The notes beneath the pieces are model-generated. The model saw nothing but the letters and a program-made list of their open reading frames with translations, ran no database searches and had not been told where the DNA came from. This document shows positions 35,734-49,567 of a stretch of DNA of 64,000 nucleotides, piece after piece. Every line of letters starts with the position of its first letter. The stretch's first letter is position 1. The stretch is from Casuarina equisetifolia (taxonomy: Eukaryota; Streptophyta; Magnoliopsida; Fagales; Casuarinaceae), in assembly GCA_028551475.1 (NCBI GenBank), contig CM052356.1, forward strand, positions 30,097,884 to 30,161,883, in the 5' to 3' direction. The position numbers were made by a program, and so were the translations under genes.

Positions 35734-36822
35734 TGGTTTAAGTGTAGCTGCTATTTCGTTTTCTGTATGGTAAACGGGTAGCAAATAAGACCCCCGTTGG
35801 TTATCAATGGGTGATTCTGTCTTGTGAATTATTCTACCTCTTGAAGGTTCATCTCCATTGAGTACATTCCTCGCAGATTTCCCGCACCACCCTCTTCTTT
35901 TGTGAGAGTAAATACACCAATGCCACCTCTTTTGTGTAAGTAAATATACTAATGTCATTGGTCCAGTAGGCAAGTAGAAAATCCTAATTATATCAACAAA
36001 CTTATGACGAATGATATCAAACCCTACCAATGACTCGACTGAACACCCAGTGCCATAGCACCGTGGGTGGGATAGGCAAGAGAACGCAGCCATGAAACTT
36101 CCTTCATCAAGAAGATAAGTAAGATCCTGACCATATAAGCAAATTTGGAACTCTTCGCTAGGTCAGCCCTTTGGAATGAAACTCAAGTCCATAACACTAA
36201 GGATAGGATCACTTCTTCCCATATTGGGAATGCATGCAAAAAATCCTAACCATATAAACAAGCTTAATGAAACCTTAACTCAATGGATAGAGATGTTGTT
36301 GGTCAATAGAGATTGGGCTGAGAACTTAATGAGACCGTCAGCAAAATTCAATGGCAATACAAGCGAAAGATGCCATCCAGTGTATGCAAAATTCTCCAAT
36401 AGTCATCCATGGGAATGATGATAGAAAAAACAAAAAAAGGAAAAAGAATAAGAGTACAATATACTACACCAAAGTTACGGCCATTTTGATGGACTGAAAT
36501 ACATATTTCGAAATTTTCTTTTTCCTTTTTCTTTCGCTGGGTATGGAGTTGAGATTATGAAAACGTTATAGCTTACAACATCTCATTGCCAGCATCAGCC
36601 GCCTACCTTCCTTGATTCATTTATGCATTGAAGTACATGGAGCCTATACAGAAATTTAATTGAGATACTGCAAACACATGTCGTCCTAGCCACATCCAAT
36701 CTATGGAACCGAGATGCTCACCCTAGCTGTTGAGACTATTCTTATCCCCGAAATGAACCTAAATGGGATCAAAATTGAAGGCATTACGAGAACTATAGAT
36801 ATGGGCTGCTACCCCAGGGCCG
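35734..36822. other. Convergent intergenic region between GH17 copy 3 and UTP21
   Basis: 3' UTRs of two convergent genes. AATAAG near 35786 is a possible weak poly(A) signal for the GH17 gene. From about 36130 on it is the parent of the duplicated flank at 29030-29636. Short frames at 35719-36093 and 36176-36418 look like chance. Confidence 0.5.
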
Positions 36823-39800
36823 CTAAAACTGTGAATTGCTGAGAAAAGTGACCATGCATCTGGCACTTTGGAATAGTTTATCTACTTTTTGCCATACTGC
36901 GCACTGGATCTCCAGAAGCTTCCTCGCCTTATCCTGTAATCTTGATTGACGCCTGATTGTTTCACCGTGTATCTGATAGCCAGAAAGAGAAGGTGTTAGA
37001 AAGCCTCAGTAGTCATTCCCATGACAACTAAAGCCACACAAACCCAGTCCATTTCTTTTCTTTAATTCACCTTCAAGAAAAATATTACCCGACTCAAAGC
37101 AGGAAAGATCCGTACCTTCAGAAACAACCTGATAACAGCCTGAATAAACTCAAAATTGTTTCTGCAGGAAATCTCATGTACAAAGTAATCCAGAAGAAGT
37201 TCGATTGAAAGCGATTCTGGCCTCTTATCAGGCTCTTGTTGATCATCATCGTCTATAATTTGAAGCATTCGAAGTTCCATATCCAAAGTTGATGGAGACA
37301 AACCTTTGATATAGTCAGTAAATGCTGAAACTGCAAACAAAGAGAACACGAGTTTAAGAAAAGTGCTTGTACTTCAAAAGGCATTCCGCAATAATCAAAA
37401 ATGGAAACTAGTTATAAATAGTGACTTTTACACCCAACTAATGTAAAAATACAGGAGTCAGCATACTAACAATTTTTCATCTCAGAAGTGGACTGAAGAA
37501 GTTGCAAAAATTGGGATGATTGCTCCAATTCCCTCTTGTCTTCAACTTCATCACTTTTAGGACCCTTCTCTTCATCCGTTGTCTTACTGGGCTTAAACAA
37601 AATTTCTCCAGACAGAGATGGAGCAGAAGGCAAGAAGAAGGGAGCCTTTTCAGGTTTCTTAGGAGGCTCAATTGGTTTATTGCGGAGCTGGAAATTGAAC
37701 GTTTATCACAAACTAGTCCAGGTTAGAATCAGAATAAACAGAATTGACGACCCCACTATTATTTTGTAGATAGGATTATCAAGTTAGAATCTGAATAATT
37801 AAGAATGAGGCAAAGTATGACCTTTATAATGTCAAGATTAATCAAGCTTTGCCATTGGCTTTTGGGCAATAATGAGAGAGTAACTAGATCTGGAATTTGC
37901 TGGTCTTGAGATGAAAAAGCAGAAGCATCCTTAGACTGCAAGTGTTTCACCATAGGCTCATCAGAATCCTCGGGTTGAGAACTTCCCGTTGAAGAGAGAG
38001 GGGGCAGCTTAACGCTCACAACTTCCTTTCCACTTGCATAGGAATCAACATTTGAAGCTCCAGAAAACATTGACTGGTTTACCCTGATAAAGTTGTCCGA
38101 CATGAATTTTCTTCTTTTACTTTAGAAATTAACCATGAAGAAACTACCATCGAAATTAGTATTTTACTTTGCCTGCTATATCCAACTAGAATGTCAAAAT
38201 ATTATCAGTTTCTGTGCAAAAATGCTAAAATTTTGATCATTAGTTTTGAAAGGAAAGAATCAGTTTCAAACAGATTAATAATATTTGTTTCCCCACTAAC
38301 CTTGTCATCATCTACCAGGAATTCAGTCTGAAAGCAAACATGGATAGAACTAAAGACTTACCATAGATAAACCCCATTTTGATCAACGTGGGTAGTTGCT
38401 AAAAAATCCATATTTGGTGACAGAGACAATGCTGTGACAGACCCATCAACCTGCATTGCATCTATCTGTCTTGCTAAGATAACATCCCAGATTCGAAGAC
38501 TTCCATCCATACTGGATGACAAAAGCCATTTCCCATCCTCACTGAAACACAGATCTGTAATCCGATCTGTATGACCTTCAAATTTACGAACCACTCTTGA
38601 TGCCACAACATCAAATAAACGGATAATAAAATCATCTGCCACGACAGCCAAAAGACCTGAAAATTAAGTGAAATTAGTTTGATATAACACAATTATTGGA
38701 CTTGAACGTTCAGAGTTTCACCCGAGAGAAAAGAAAGAACGGTCAAAAAAGCAAAAAGGGATAGTGAAGCAATAAATTAAAGAGAATGAAAACAATAAGA
38801 CTTACCGTTAGGACGATGGTAGACAATCTTAACAATGAAATTAGCGATCTCCCATCTGGATTTTAGTTCACGTCCCTTGAAATCCCATACCTGCATGTTC
38901 AAGAATTTGACCAATGAAATGTTGCAACAGATACTAATCACAAGCCACAAAAATTGTGATTCACTAAGCATCAAATATATATGCCAGAAGTCAAACATCG
39001 GTGTGGTGGTGGGCCCTGACAGTTCTGCACTACAGAAATAGAAACTTCCACACCCTCCATAAAGTAAGTCCCAAGAAACTGAGATTTCACAGCCATCGGA
39101 TTGCCAGAAGAAATTACTTCTCCTAGACTTCCAAAAAGAGACAAGTATGTCAGGTAGGATAACTGATTGCTCAGTGGTTATTGGTCCAAAATATGACTTC
39201 ATTATGAAAACAGCAACTGATGCAGATGATGGTTAAAGGGGTTCCACAGCACTTGGCACATATACACACACAAGAGTCTTAACCACATAAAGGGGAACTA
39301 TATGAATGATGGATAAAAGCAAAATTGGCAACATTGTAAGTACAAGACTATTCCTGATTAGCTAGTTCTTAGAAACCGAAGAATGCTATAAGTTCTAAAA
39401 CACCTTCTCTATTCTAGTGTCTTTAAATAAAATAAAAAAATCCCAGCACTGCATCAAAATGCTGCATTGTAATGTCATTTTGAAAATACAAATGACCTAA
39501 CTTATGTTTTGCAACCAAAAAACGTCTCATTGCCCTAAAAGCCAAATTTTCAGAAAATAATTTGACTGAATTATAGGGTTTGGGATAGTGCAGCAAAAGC
39601 CAACACCCACCTGCCAACTTAATGTTTTGTACCTAACAAATCCAGTTTAGAAATCAAAGCAGATCAAGACCAAGGGAAAAAAGCCTCTTGGGCTACACTA
39701 AATTTGGTGCTAGGAGAACCATCTCTGCATATTTTTGCTAAAGACTATTGGTTATTTCCATCACTAGAAATAATCTGCAGAGGACTTTTAGAAATAATGT

Positions 39801-42800
39801 TGGTTTTGCTCAGTGTTACTTAAAATAGAACCATTTTCTGAAGAGATGCTAATTAGGACAGAAACAATACTAAAAGAAAATGGATAGTTTGTATGTTAGA
39901 GCAAGACATTAGTATACTCCTTCCACACCCCCCCCCCCCCCCCCCCCTAACAAACACAAAACAAAAAAACCAGCTCCACGCTGTTTAGATGATGCCATGA
40001 AACTTTTGTTCCCTAATAGAAGTTCACGTTTAAAGACTATATGAAACAGGTGCATCTTGGAATTGAGAATATAGACCTTTATATCTCCACGATATCCTGC
40101 GCTTATCATAAGGGTATTTGTTGAATCACAGGCAACACCAACCACTTCCCCATTATGGGCACAGCTCCTTCTTTCTGACTTATCCAGGTAGGTGCCTCGG
40201 CTAATTCCTGACTGAAGGTTGAATCGCTCAATCCAACCACCTGCTGTACCTAACACAGCAAAATTGCCACATGCTGTAATGGCACAGGCCTGCATCAAAT
40301 AAAATCAAAATCAGCTTTCTAGCAGACTATTGCAGCAAGATTCTAGGTTTCATTCACATAATCATTGATGCCATGTGCATATCCAAATTTACTAATAAAT
40401 CATATTTACTTGTCAAGATATATCTGCTTTCCTAAACCAGATGGATAAATATTTGAATGAAATTAATGGAGGCAGTACATATGGTAATTTAAAATGCTTC
40501 AAAATAACAAGATCATCACTAATAAAACAACGTAAAGAAGATTGAAAACCTGACCTTAACAGGCGTTACATTTTCTGGGCATGGAGCCAGAATATGCTCA
40601 CCAAGAACAAAGTTTTGAAGTCTCCACACATACGCTTGTGCAGTATCCATATGACATGTAACCACATTGCACCAGTCTCGCTCTCTAATTTCAGCTGAAG
40701 CAGTTTTTACAAAGAGAGAATAAGATAAACAAAAATATTTTGTATGCAAATCATAGATTAATCCATTGATCAGAAGAGGCTTCCAGTTAAGCCACATTTA
40801 CAAAGTACCGGATAAACTAAATCACACACCTGATTGTCGCTGGATTTAATAGAAAGGTTGAAGTAATAGAATACAGGGAAACAAAGCAACATTACTAGCA
40901 TAAACACAAATCAAATTCACCATATACAGCCAAAACATAATCACTGGTTTAAATTAGTGCCAATTGGTTGAAATCACTAGATCCACTTTGAAAAGCTAAA
41001 TAAAGTTATTCTAAAAGCTCTTTCAATCAAGAAAGGCAGCTTCAAACAATAGTTCGCAACAATAATGGACAATTACTGGTGAGATGATTTAGCTATATGG
41101 AAGGAAACGGAGGGCAGAAAAAGCTGAATGAGAAACCAGATTCAAGTTGCATTTATCTTGATGGAAGAACCTTGAGAATACCAGAATGATCAAAAAGAGA
41201 AAAAATAATGCATTCAATGCTAAATACTGTGAAACCATGAATACAGGGTGCTCTAATCCATAAGGTATTCTAATAAAAGAAAGAGTGCATTAGAACACGC
41301 ACAAAAGTAACAAAAACACAGAATATGTCAGTTATTACTATTGGTAGTTAAGTCAGTTCAGATGTAGCCAACGAGCATGAAAAGAACCCCTTACCACAAT
41401 CAAATGCAATGACAGGCTTCAGTTTTATCTCTTCTTCCTGAAAATAATCAACATAGAACAAATAGACACTAAGTTCTTCATAAACTTAACAACAAACCAG
41501 GATATAGCAATTCAGTCAAAAGAAGACAGGAATAAGTCTGTAACCACAAAGCATATTGGTGAAAAGATTTTAAGGACCATGTAGATGGACTTGCTTGCCG
41601 ATCTAAACATATAAAACATAAGCTCCTTAGCTTTGTTCAAATTAGTGTGTTTCTTAGTCAACTCAGGAAAAAACTCCTGCAAATACATCATCTAGACCAT
41701 TTACTTCACCCCAGAGTACACGGCCGATACAACATGATACTGGAAAGATATACCAATGGGATATACTTATATGACACTTTCTACCAGATGCAGTCTTTAT
41801 TGTAGTCAGAAATCTGTCCATGCATTAGTCAGACTTATCTCTATGAGAAGACAGGTAACAACGTCCTAAAACCGTACAAGAAACAATGGGCATCTGTCTG
41901 GCGATCCAGGCACATCTAAAGAGAGAACTTTTAGCTCAGATAACAGTTAGCAAGGAATTGAGTAATCACAATGGCAGATGTAGTAGTCATGATCATATCC
42001 ATTGCCTCATCTTGCAAACAGTTTAGGTGAAAAGGCTATGATATGAAAAACTGGAAATATAATATTATTTATTAAGAGAATTTAGGATTTTACAAATGAA
42101 TGATATAGTTCTAAATCCACTTTTTAGGTAAGTCATCACAACTAAAAATTTATCAAAAGGATACAGAAAAGGTAATAAGAGACACCAATTTATCAATATT
42201 CAATTTATTGAAATAATGTTGAGCAAGTAACAATCACCATCCAGCCATACCTTCACCCTCAACTTCTTTGCCCGTTTAGATATATGACGTTGAGAAAGCT
42301 CTTTACTTTGTTGGTCCTAATCACAAGTTAGGCTAAAATGTCAAATAGATAAAATAGCAAGCATAGACATTAAGATCGTAAAAGACTAAAAGTTCAAAGA
42401 AAGCTTCCAGGGTAAAAAGGTTCAAACACATATGCATGCATTCAAACATAGGCACAAATGAGTGCAAACAGGCAGAAGGATACAGGCATACAAGCACATA
42501 TGCTAGAGACAAACTAAGCAAGGGGTGCATAGCATTTCAATAGCAACCCTTGGTATATATCAATGGCAACACGCATGAGATGGGAGCAGTTTTGGCAGAA
42601 TCTTCAAGGGATGAAATATAGAGCAATTGAGGACAGGGAAAATGCATTAGACGCAGCAGGCTGGTTTGTTTTATTTGTTGTTGGCACTGCAAACTCAGCA
42701 TGAGGATTGAAATGCATATCAACTAATTGCTTGGGATGCTTTACTGGTAACTCTTGCAGGGGCCTGATGTTCCTAAGAACACAAGACTAGTAGGTGTACC

Positions 42801-45800
42801 AGCTTTGCACTTTTATCCTTCTAATAAAAGCCTTTCAGTATAGATGTCAACGACCAAACACACAGTACACTAACACACACACAGGTGAGATCTCCAAGAT
42901 GTCATTATACCAAATAACTACCACTTCCATACCGATCTCTGCAGCATATAGCACCATGGCTTATTTTTTCAGATTCAACAGTTTCGGGCATTTCATGGTC
43001 ATGTTTTGGTCAAGCTAAAACTCACAAAAGGCAAGACATTTCATGAATATGTGTACCAACTGAAAGCCTAGAGCAAACCATGGAAGGAATACCATCAAAA
43101 AATGTGAAGTTATGTGTTAGCCACTGATTAACAACTTTGTTAAAAGGAAAGCGAAAGTACTTCAAACAAAAGGAGAATGGGATCCTCCACAAGAAATGAG
43201 AACTTATGACAATATTGAAAAAAGAGCATACAGAAGGAGAGGAAAAACTATCCATTAACTAAGGGCAACAAAGAACACGGAGAAATCCCAAACTGGGAGG
43301 AATGGCAATAAATAGCCAATAGAAAGCCAAGACACCCCAAGCTTCTAGGTAAATTCTGAATAGAGATTATGAAAGCCCGCTCATGCATTGCTTCTCTATT
43401 TCCACAATATCTACACCAGGGGATTAATCTTAATGGGAGGGACCTGAAAAATCGTTGACTGCTTTTGTCCTTCCATTCCTGTTCTTTAGTAGTGAAATAG
43501 AGCTTCTCTAAGACAACACCTTGGACCTATTACCTACCAGAAGATTTCCAGTTGCGTTCACAGGAAAGTCTGCTACTTAGCAAACACTCTCTGGGGTAGT
43601 TGAATTTTTGCTTTAGATTTTTTACACGAAAGTTACACAACACCAGTGGATCTGAACTTACAACCTCAGTCATATCCCGTTCTCATGAGGGTGGCAAAAA
43701 TCTAATCACCTATGTCACTCCAACAAAAACATGTGAAATTCCAATCTAGAATTTTCATAAGGAGGCAATAGCATCCAAAAAGCAAAGAAATTTACCACGT
43801 CCAGAAAGAACAAAAAGAGGTACTAGTGTGTGGGAGTAAAGCCAAACCTGAATTACAGAGAAAAGGCGAAAGGCACGGTCCTGACCAGCAGATAGAATAT
43901 GCCTTCCATTCGCATAAAACCTGTGACAGATAATTAGAACTCAGAAACAAAACTGCAAATAAACATCTTAATAGTCCTGAGTCCACCGGAACATGCAAGA
44001 TAAGAAAATGAAAAAAAATACAATGATGATGAGTAATTCATATGAAACTAGTATTAGAAGTAGGTAAAATAATTAATATTGAAAATATAGAGTAACAGAC
44101 CAACAATAGGAGAGTACAAACCCCACAAGGTATTCCCTTAGCAGGCACAGACCACAGGACTATTTCCTTAGCAAGTACAACCTTTAATGCAACAAGGGCT
44201 GACAGAAGTGTAGGAGTTCAACCATATTACTAATAGTATCATAAAGCCCGAATTACCTAATGCAAAGTGGAGGAGCACTGTGTCCACTTCTAAAGCTATG
44301 AAGCTCAGGATCTCCATCTGTTGTGTTGAATTTCCACATCTACGGAAAAGAAATATATGAATTTGCATGTAAGATTAAAACAAAGCTAGAGGATAAAAGG
44401 TAAGATAAGCTAATTTTCTAGAAATAAAGAATTGATATATCATAAGGGCAATTTTAATGTTGTTAAATAGTGATATAACATAGCAATTGATAGCCAATGT
44501 CAGCAAAGGTTTATCAAAACAAAATTGGATTTATGTCCCAACATTACCAAGGAGGAAACCATAGTATAACCTGCTTTCAGAAAACGTATAAAGCTAGTAT
44601 ATGGGGATTCTTTGGGGAGAGAAACTAGAAATCTTTGAGTATGCAGCTGAGTATTAGGTTCTCACTACGAAAACTCTTTTGGCCACCATCTTCAGATTAA
44701 GGTTCCCCCAATTATTCTTCAAGGTAAGATGGCATTTCTTCTCCTAGCCTACATTTTATTGGCATCATGGCGAATAGCCTTCTACATCAACTACTTGAGC
44801 CAAATTTTCATCAGCAGTCCCATTGGAAACAGATACTATACAAGTGCAGGTGTAGTGTACATATGTTGTCAGGAAACCATCCTCTGTGCTAACTCTAGAC
44901 CCCTTGACAAAAGGCAATTCTGCCAAGACAGGCTTTAGTCTTACTGTAGGACTTAGAAAAACTGGAAGCTATCGCAATTTCTTAACAGATGATTGAAAGA
45001 CATTTTATAATCCGATTTTAGGGGATGACAGCAGGAATCCCAGGAAAATTTGTCACCATATTTTAAGATCAAAGGCATGCTAAGAAATATCTATCAACGC
45101 TAAAAGAAAGCTTTTGAAAACCATTTAAATAATATTGTTCGATGATATTTACTACTTTATGACTAGCTCTCAACGTCCTCTGGGAAAAGATCTCCTCCCT
45201 AACCTTTCATGTGTGTTTTTACCCCGCAAGAACTTCACCTCAGCCCAAAACTCTAGTATTCGAGATTGCATTATGATCTATTTCTCACTTCTTGAATCCC
45301 CATGAACAGATAAACACAATCATCTTTTCTGGAAACAGAAGTATTATTCTCTTCATCACTGAATTTTGACTCATTAGTGAGGCGCTACTGTTGAAACCCA
45401 AGTCCTTAGACCAATGGATCCACAAATCTTTACAAGATGTGGTACTTATGAAAACATGAAATCATGAAAATCAAATGCACTAGCATTTTGCCCCACGCTT
45501 CAATTCCTAGGTAAGTCCATTACAACACCTGATACAAAAAGCACAAAAGCTGACAAAGCATGTGAAGGAAGGCAGATTAAGTACAAGGAAAATTTCTAAC
45601 GTCTTCTTCAGCATAAACTTTCAAAACAAGATTGCCAAATAAACTTGCTTAGGTATAGCTCTGGAGCTAATATGAAAAGCATGAGTACAAACAATCAATT
45701 ACATGTAAACAACAGACTTGGTTTCAGAATCTTTCAAGTGGAGGGGATTTTAAATTATGTCCCGCTCATGCAATTACTCTACTTGCAGTGAGATTTCACA

Positions 45801-48203
45801 TAAGATACCTTAATAGAGTTGTCCGCTGATGAACTCATTAAGATAGGCTCATTAGCCAAAAAGTGCAGTGAAATAATTGAACTATCATGAGCATCTCTTA
45901 TGACTGATTGGAGCCTTCTTTTCTCAAGATTCCATATGCTAATAACACCAGATGAACCTCCAGAGCCTAGAAGAGGCTGTCCATCTAAAAATAAAAATGT
46001 GTAAGCACAAACCCACTCTAGAGCTTTAAAAAAATAGAAAGAATAAAAGGTAAAATAAAAAAGAACATCTCTCAATTAAGAATTTAAAGAAGAAAAAAGA
46101 AACCATTATATAATGAACCTTACTGGAGGAGAAGATCTCATAGTTGTCACAAATTCTAGAACAGAATGAAAACTTAGTTATTATAAAGTGAACTTTCAAG
46201 TTTAATTTCCTCGACATTGGCGAAGTTAAAAATTCTTGACTATAAATAGTGGCAAATAGCATTCATACTTTATTATGCAATAGAAGAAGCTATGATCCAA
46301 CTAAAAGAAAAAATTTAGGGATTATGTTGACAATCCCTAACAAAAAAAAATCAATGCAAATGCAACTAGGTTTAACTCATTTAGCTAATGCCTTTCAAGT
46401 TCAGCATGCTTTGGTTACAATCCAACATATGGGGAGAAAGAAATTTGTGCTGAGCCTAGCAAAACCAATGGCCATAGATAGGAAGCTATAAGGTTTCATG
46501 TTAGATCAGAACAGCACAAAACTTATTAACAATCACAGTATGCTTAATAGCAACGTTGTAAAATTAGTAATGCCATCCAATTACGAGTAATTTAGATCTC
46601 TTAATTTCTTACCTGTGCTAAAAGATAAGGCAGTTACAGCACCTCGTGTAGAGTGTGTAAAGGTAACCAACTCCTCATCATACCGAATGTTGTGAACATG
46701 AATTTTTCCATCAGCACAGCCGACTGCTATAACGTCTAGTGCTGGCGATGAAACACAGCTAGATATAGGTGAATTCCACCCCTTGAACTCATAAATTTTT
46801 TTCTTTGTACTAATGTTCCAAAGCTGCAAAGAACCTTCCCGGCTCCCAAGAAGAACCTGTGCATTTGATATTTGATATTTGATAAGAGGCTCATTCAATA
46901 TAATAATACTCTAGGAATAAGCAACTGGCATGCCAATCCACTGTGATATAAGTTTTGAAACACAAACTTTGTAACAGCAAAGACGAAGCACTTACCTTGT
47001 TCAAGTATGTATCTGGATGTACCATACAGCTAGGCGTAAAATTGTCATCTAGCGTGACGTGTCCAACAGGAGAAGAATTCTGGTCAACTCCTTTAAACGG
47101 CCATATGAACATGTTACCTTCAATGTCAACACTAAGGATATGATCTCCAAACAAAAGCAACAAATCAACCTTAGCATTATGTCTGCCCCAAGTAGCCACC
47201 TGTTCAACATATTATTTTTAGAACCATACACCATCGATCTTAAACAATTACTGTTATGGATTTGTTGCTATAAGTTTCTTAAAATTTTGTCAACAGAAGA
47301 AGAGTCAAAATTGTTCACAGGACCATACGTTCACTGGTTTCTTTTGCAAACGCAACCATCTAAGTCCCGGTTAACTCAACCAAGGGAAACCCAAGCTCAG
47401 GCATGACCATGAATTTAAGACCTATGTGATCATGGAGAACTTGCTACAACAAAAGTACAAGACAGCATTTCTTAAAAATTATTCAGACAAGTATCAAAGC
47501 AATCGTATGTATCACACTCATTTTCCATTTCATATATTCTCCACCAGACAAGATTGTGACCACTAAACAATCACACAATTCCATTAAGTAATCAAACGAA
47601 AGAATGCAAACACGAATCACCAATATAACAATAATCCAAGAAACATACAACCACCAAGCAAACAATCTTTATTGACAAACCAGGTGAGCGCGCTTGAAAA
47701 CTGCAATCTCATTCCCATACGCAGCAAACGTGTACTCACGATAGGAAGCAAGCGCACGGATCTTCTTCGGCAACTGAGGACCTTCACGGAGTTTAAACGC
47801 AAATAATGTTGCATTATACCAAAACTACAATCAAACATTCTTCTATATATTTTTTCAATATATTCCGAATACTCAAATTGAAAGTTAAAACAAAAACAAC
47901 TTTTTTTTACAAAGAGAAAGAAGAATGAGCAGGAAAACTTACTGACAAGAATCAAAGTGAGCTTGTGGCGCTGCAAAGGAATATGAAGAAGAAATTTTCA
48001 CGTTAAATCAATCAGAAAAATACTCATCATAATAAAAGCACTTGGAAGGATCAAAGAAAAGGACAGAGCGCGAGTACATTGTAAACTTGGAACGCTTTGC
48101 CCACGCTGACGGTGACGAAGGTTTCGGTGCCTAATCGCTGGACAGAGAAGGGTACGGTGCTCGTTATGTATCCAATGGCTCTGTACGGTTCGAATATCCC
48201 CAT
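36823..48203 (-). CDS. UTP21: UTP21 / WDR36, U3 snoRNP-associated WD40 protein, 906 residues
   Basis: Component of the small-subunit processome (UTP-B complex) for pre-18S rRNA processing in the nucleolus. Eighteen exons on the minus strand: 48078-48203, 47943-47970, 47681-47781, 46996-47199, 46613-46856, 45809-45984, 44257-44339, 43848-43920, 42251-42316, 41395-41437, 40555-40694, 40077-40289, 38806-38890, 38362-38656, 37822-38083, 37471-37687, 37116-37330, 36823-36972. All are GT-AG and phase-consistent. The protein starts MGIFEPYRAIGYITSTVPF and ends MVTFLSNSQF. Two sets of WD40 repeats occupy about residues 30-620 (for example GSREGSLQLWNISTKKKIYE; GHTDRITDLCFSEDGKWLLS; DGSLRIWDV). A basic stretch (RHISKRAKKLRVKEEE) lies between them. 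The C-terminal Utp21 domain includes LLPKSQWQSLINLDIIK, LRNKPIEPPKKPEKAPFFLP, and AFTDYIKGLSPSTLD. The length matches plant orthologues. A GA microsatellite lies in the 5' leader. The last exon has a duplicated fragment at 29637-29744. Confidence 0.93.
39928..39947 (+). repeat. Poly(C) run in UTP21 intron 12
   Basis: Twenty consecutive C residues (poly-G on the sense strand of UTP21) in an otherwise AT-rich intron. Length may be affected by sequencing error. Confidence 0.85.
43328..43451 (-). repeat. Inverted counterpart of the repeat at 29764-29892, in UTP21 intron 8
   Basis: Reverse complement of 29764-29892 with several differences. It lies in the intron between 42317 and 43847. Resemblance beyond the 125-bp core is not apparent in the mosaic region near 29700-29900. 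Confidence 0.6.
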
Positions 48204-48233
48204 TTTGCAGAGCGCGAACAGAGAGAAAGCGAG

Positions 48234-48236
<3 letters not shown>

Positions 48237-48275
<39 letters not shown>
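48237..48275 (+). repeat. (GA)n microsatellite in the UTP21 leader
   Basis: About 19 GA units 34-72 bp upstream of the UTP21 start codon; on the sense strand of the gene it is (CT)n. Pyrimidine tracts of this kind are common in plant 5' leaders and core promoters and may influence expression. Confidence 0.9.
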
Positions 48276-48276
<1 letters not shown>

Positions 48277-49567
48277 AGGAGGGGTGTAGGGTTTTGGAGG
48301 CAGAGCAGACAGTCAAAAGACGAAGCACAACGGTGCGTTTTACGTGTAATGGAAAGACTTTTTGCCCTTCTCGAATTGTACAACGACCTCTTTGGGTGGC
48401 AGTTAAACCTTTTGTCAATCAATTGTTATTTTAACTGTTTTTTCCTCTTTTTTCGTACGCAGGGTTTTGGCCTTGGCTGCTATTGCCCTTTAACACTTGC
48501 CAATTTATCATATTCTCTTACCAAAAACATGACATTAAATTTATTTTTTTATGTAAATGGGGAAGACTTTTATTTGTTTATTGTTATATAAATAAGAGTT
48601 TGCAAATATAAAGTGTTGAATTGAAAATCCAGAACTTAAATGTTGGGGTGTTGATCAGTTTGAAGAAAAATTCTTCGCACAAAGGTGTAGAATTGAATGC
48701 TTCAGTTCCAACTCAAAAGACTAACTTATTAGAGAAATGAACAAACCCTTCATATACTCAAGATCATATCCTTCCCCATGTAGGATTCTATTTCAAAATA
48801 TGTTATAGTCTCTCCTATCTAAATCTACATTGCCTTTGATTAAATATAGTCACCGATCCCCTTATACACTCAAGATCCATATCGCCATTGTTGATTAGAT
48901 GGAGTTACCCAAGTCCCTTATATGCCCAAGATCACCCACTTACCTTTCTTAGGACTTTGTCCCAAGAAAGGTAACTTGATGACTCGGAGTGTAACACTAC
49001 CTGCAAATGCACACTAGAATCTCACCAAGATTTCTGACCTTTTTTGTGGTTTGTGGATTCTTATTTAGCCAGAAACAGTAAACAGGTATGGGAAGATGAG
49101 CGTACTGACATGTTCCGGCCACTTTTCTACTGATAACTTAGAATAACAACCGAATCTCAAGCTAGTTAAATAGCAATATTCGGGTGAATTTAGCCTTCGA
49201 ATGCCATAAAATAGAGATTCTGAATTCGATTTCCCGCACACCAAAGAGCAGAGCCCTCTAACCCAAGCTCGTGGTTAAGGCTAAATTGCCAATAATTCAA
49301 ACTGATCAACAAAGACAATGATCTCAATGTAACATATCCATATGTTTTTTTAAGAAAAACAAAGAAACACGTTAGGGGTTTATAGATCTGTGTACAGAAG
49401 TGTAAATGCAAATAAAACCAACAACTTTTCTCATTGCTTCTTCCCCAATCACCTTCCTTTTTCTTTCCTAAGAAATGTTTGTGAAAAATACAGTGATCTA
49501 CCAGTCTCATTTACCTAAAAGAATCAAGGAGAAAAGAAACGAACAAGGATGCATGAAAGTGTCCCTG
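48276..49567. other. Region between the UTP21 start and the RPN13 stop
   Basis: Holds the UTP21 promoter (just above 48276) and the RPN13 3' UTR (below 49568). Short frames at 48097-48591 and 49190-49510 have no recognisable content. I see no further gene. Confidence 0.5.

Noticed and set aside
48097..48591. Plus-strand ORF of 164 codons antisense to UTP21 exon 1
   Set aside because: Shadow of UTP21 exon 1 and of the GA microsatellite (ERERERER translation).
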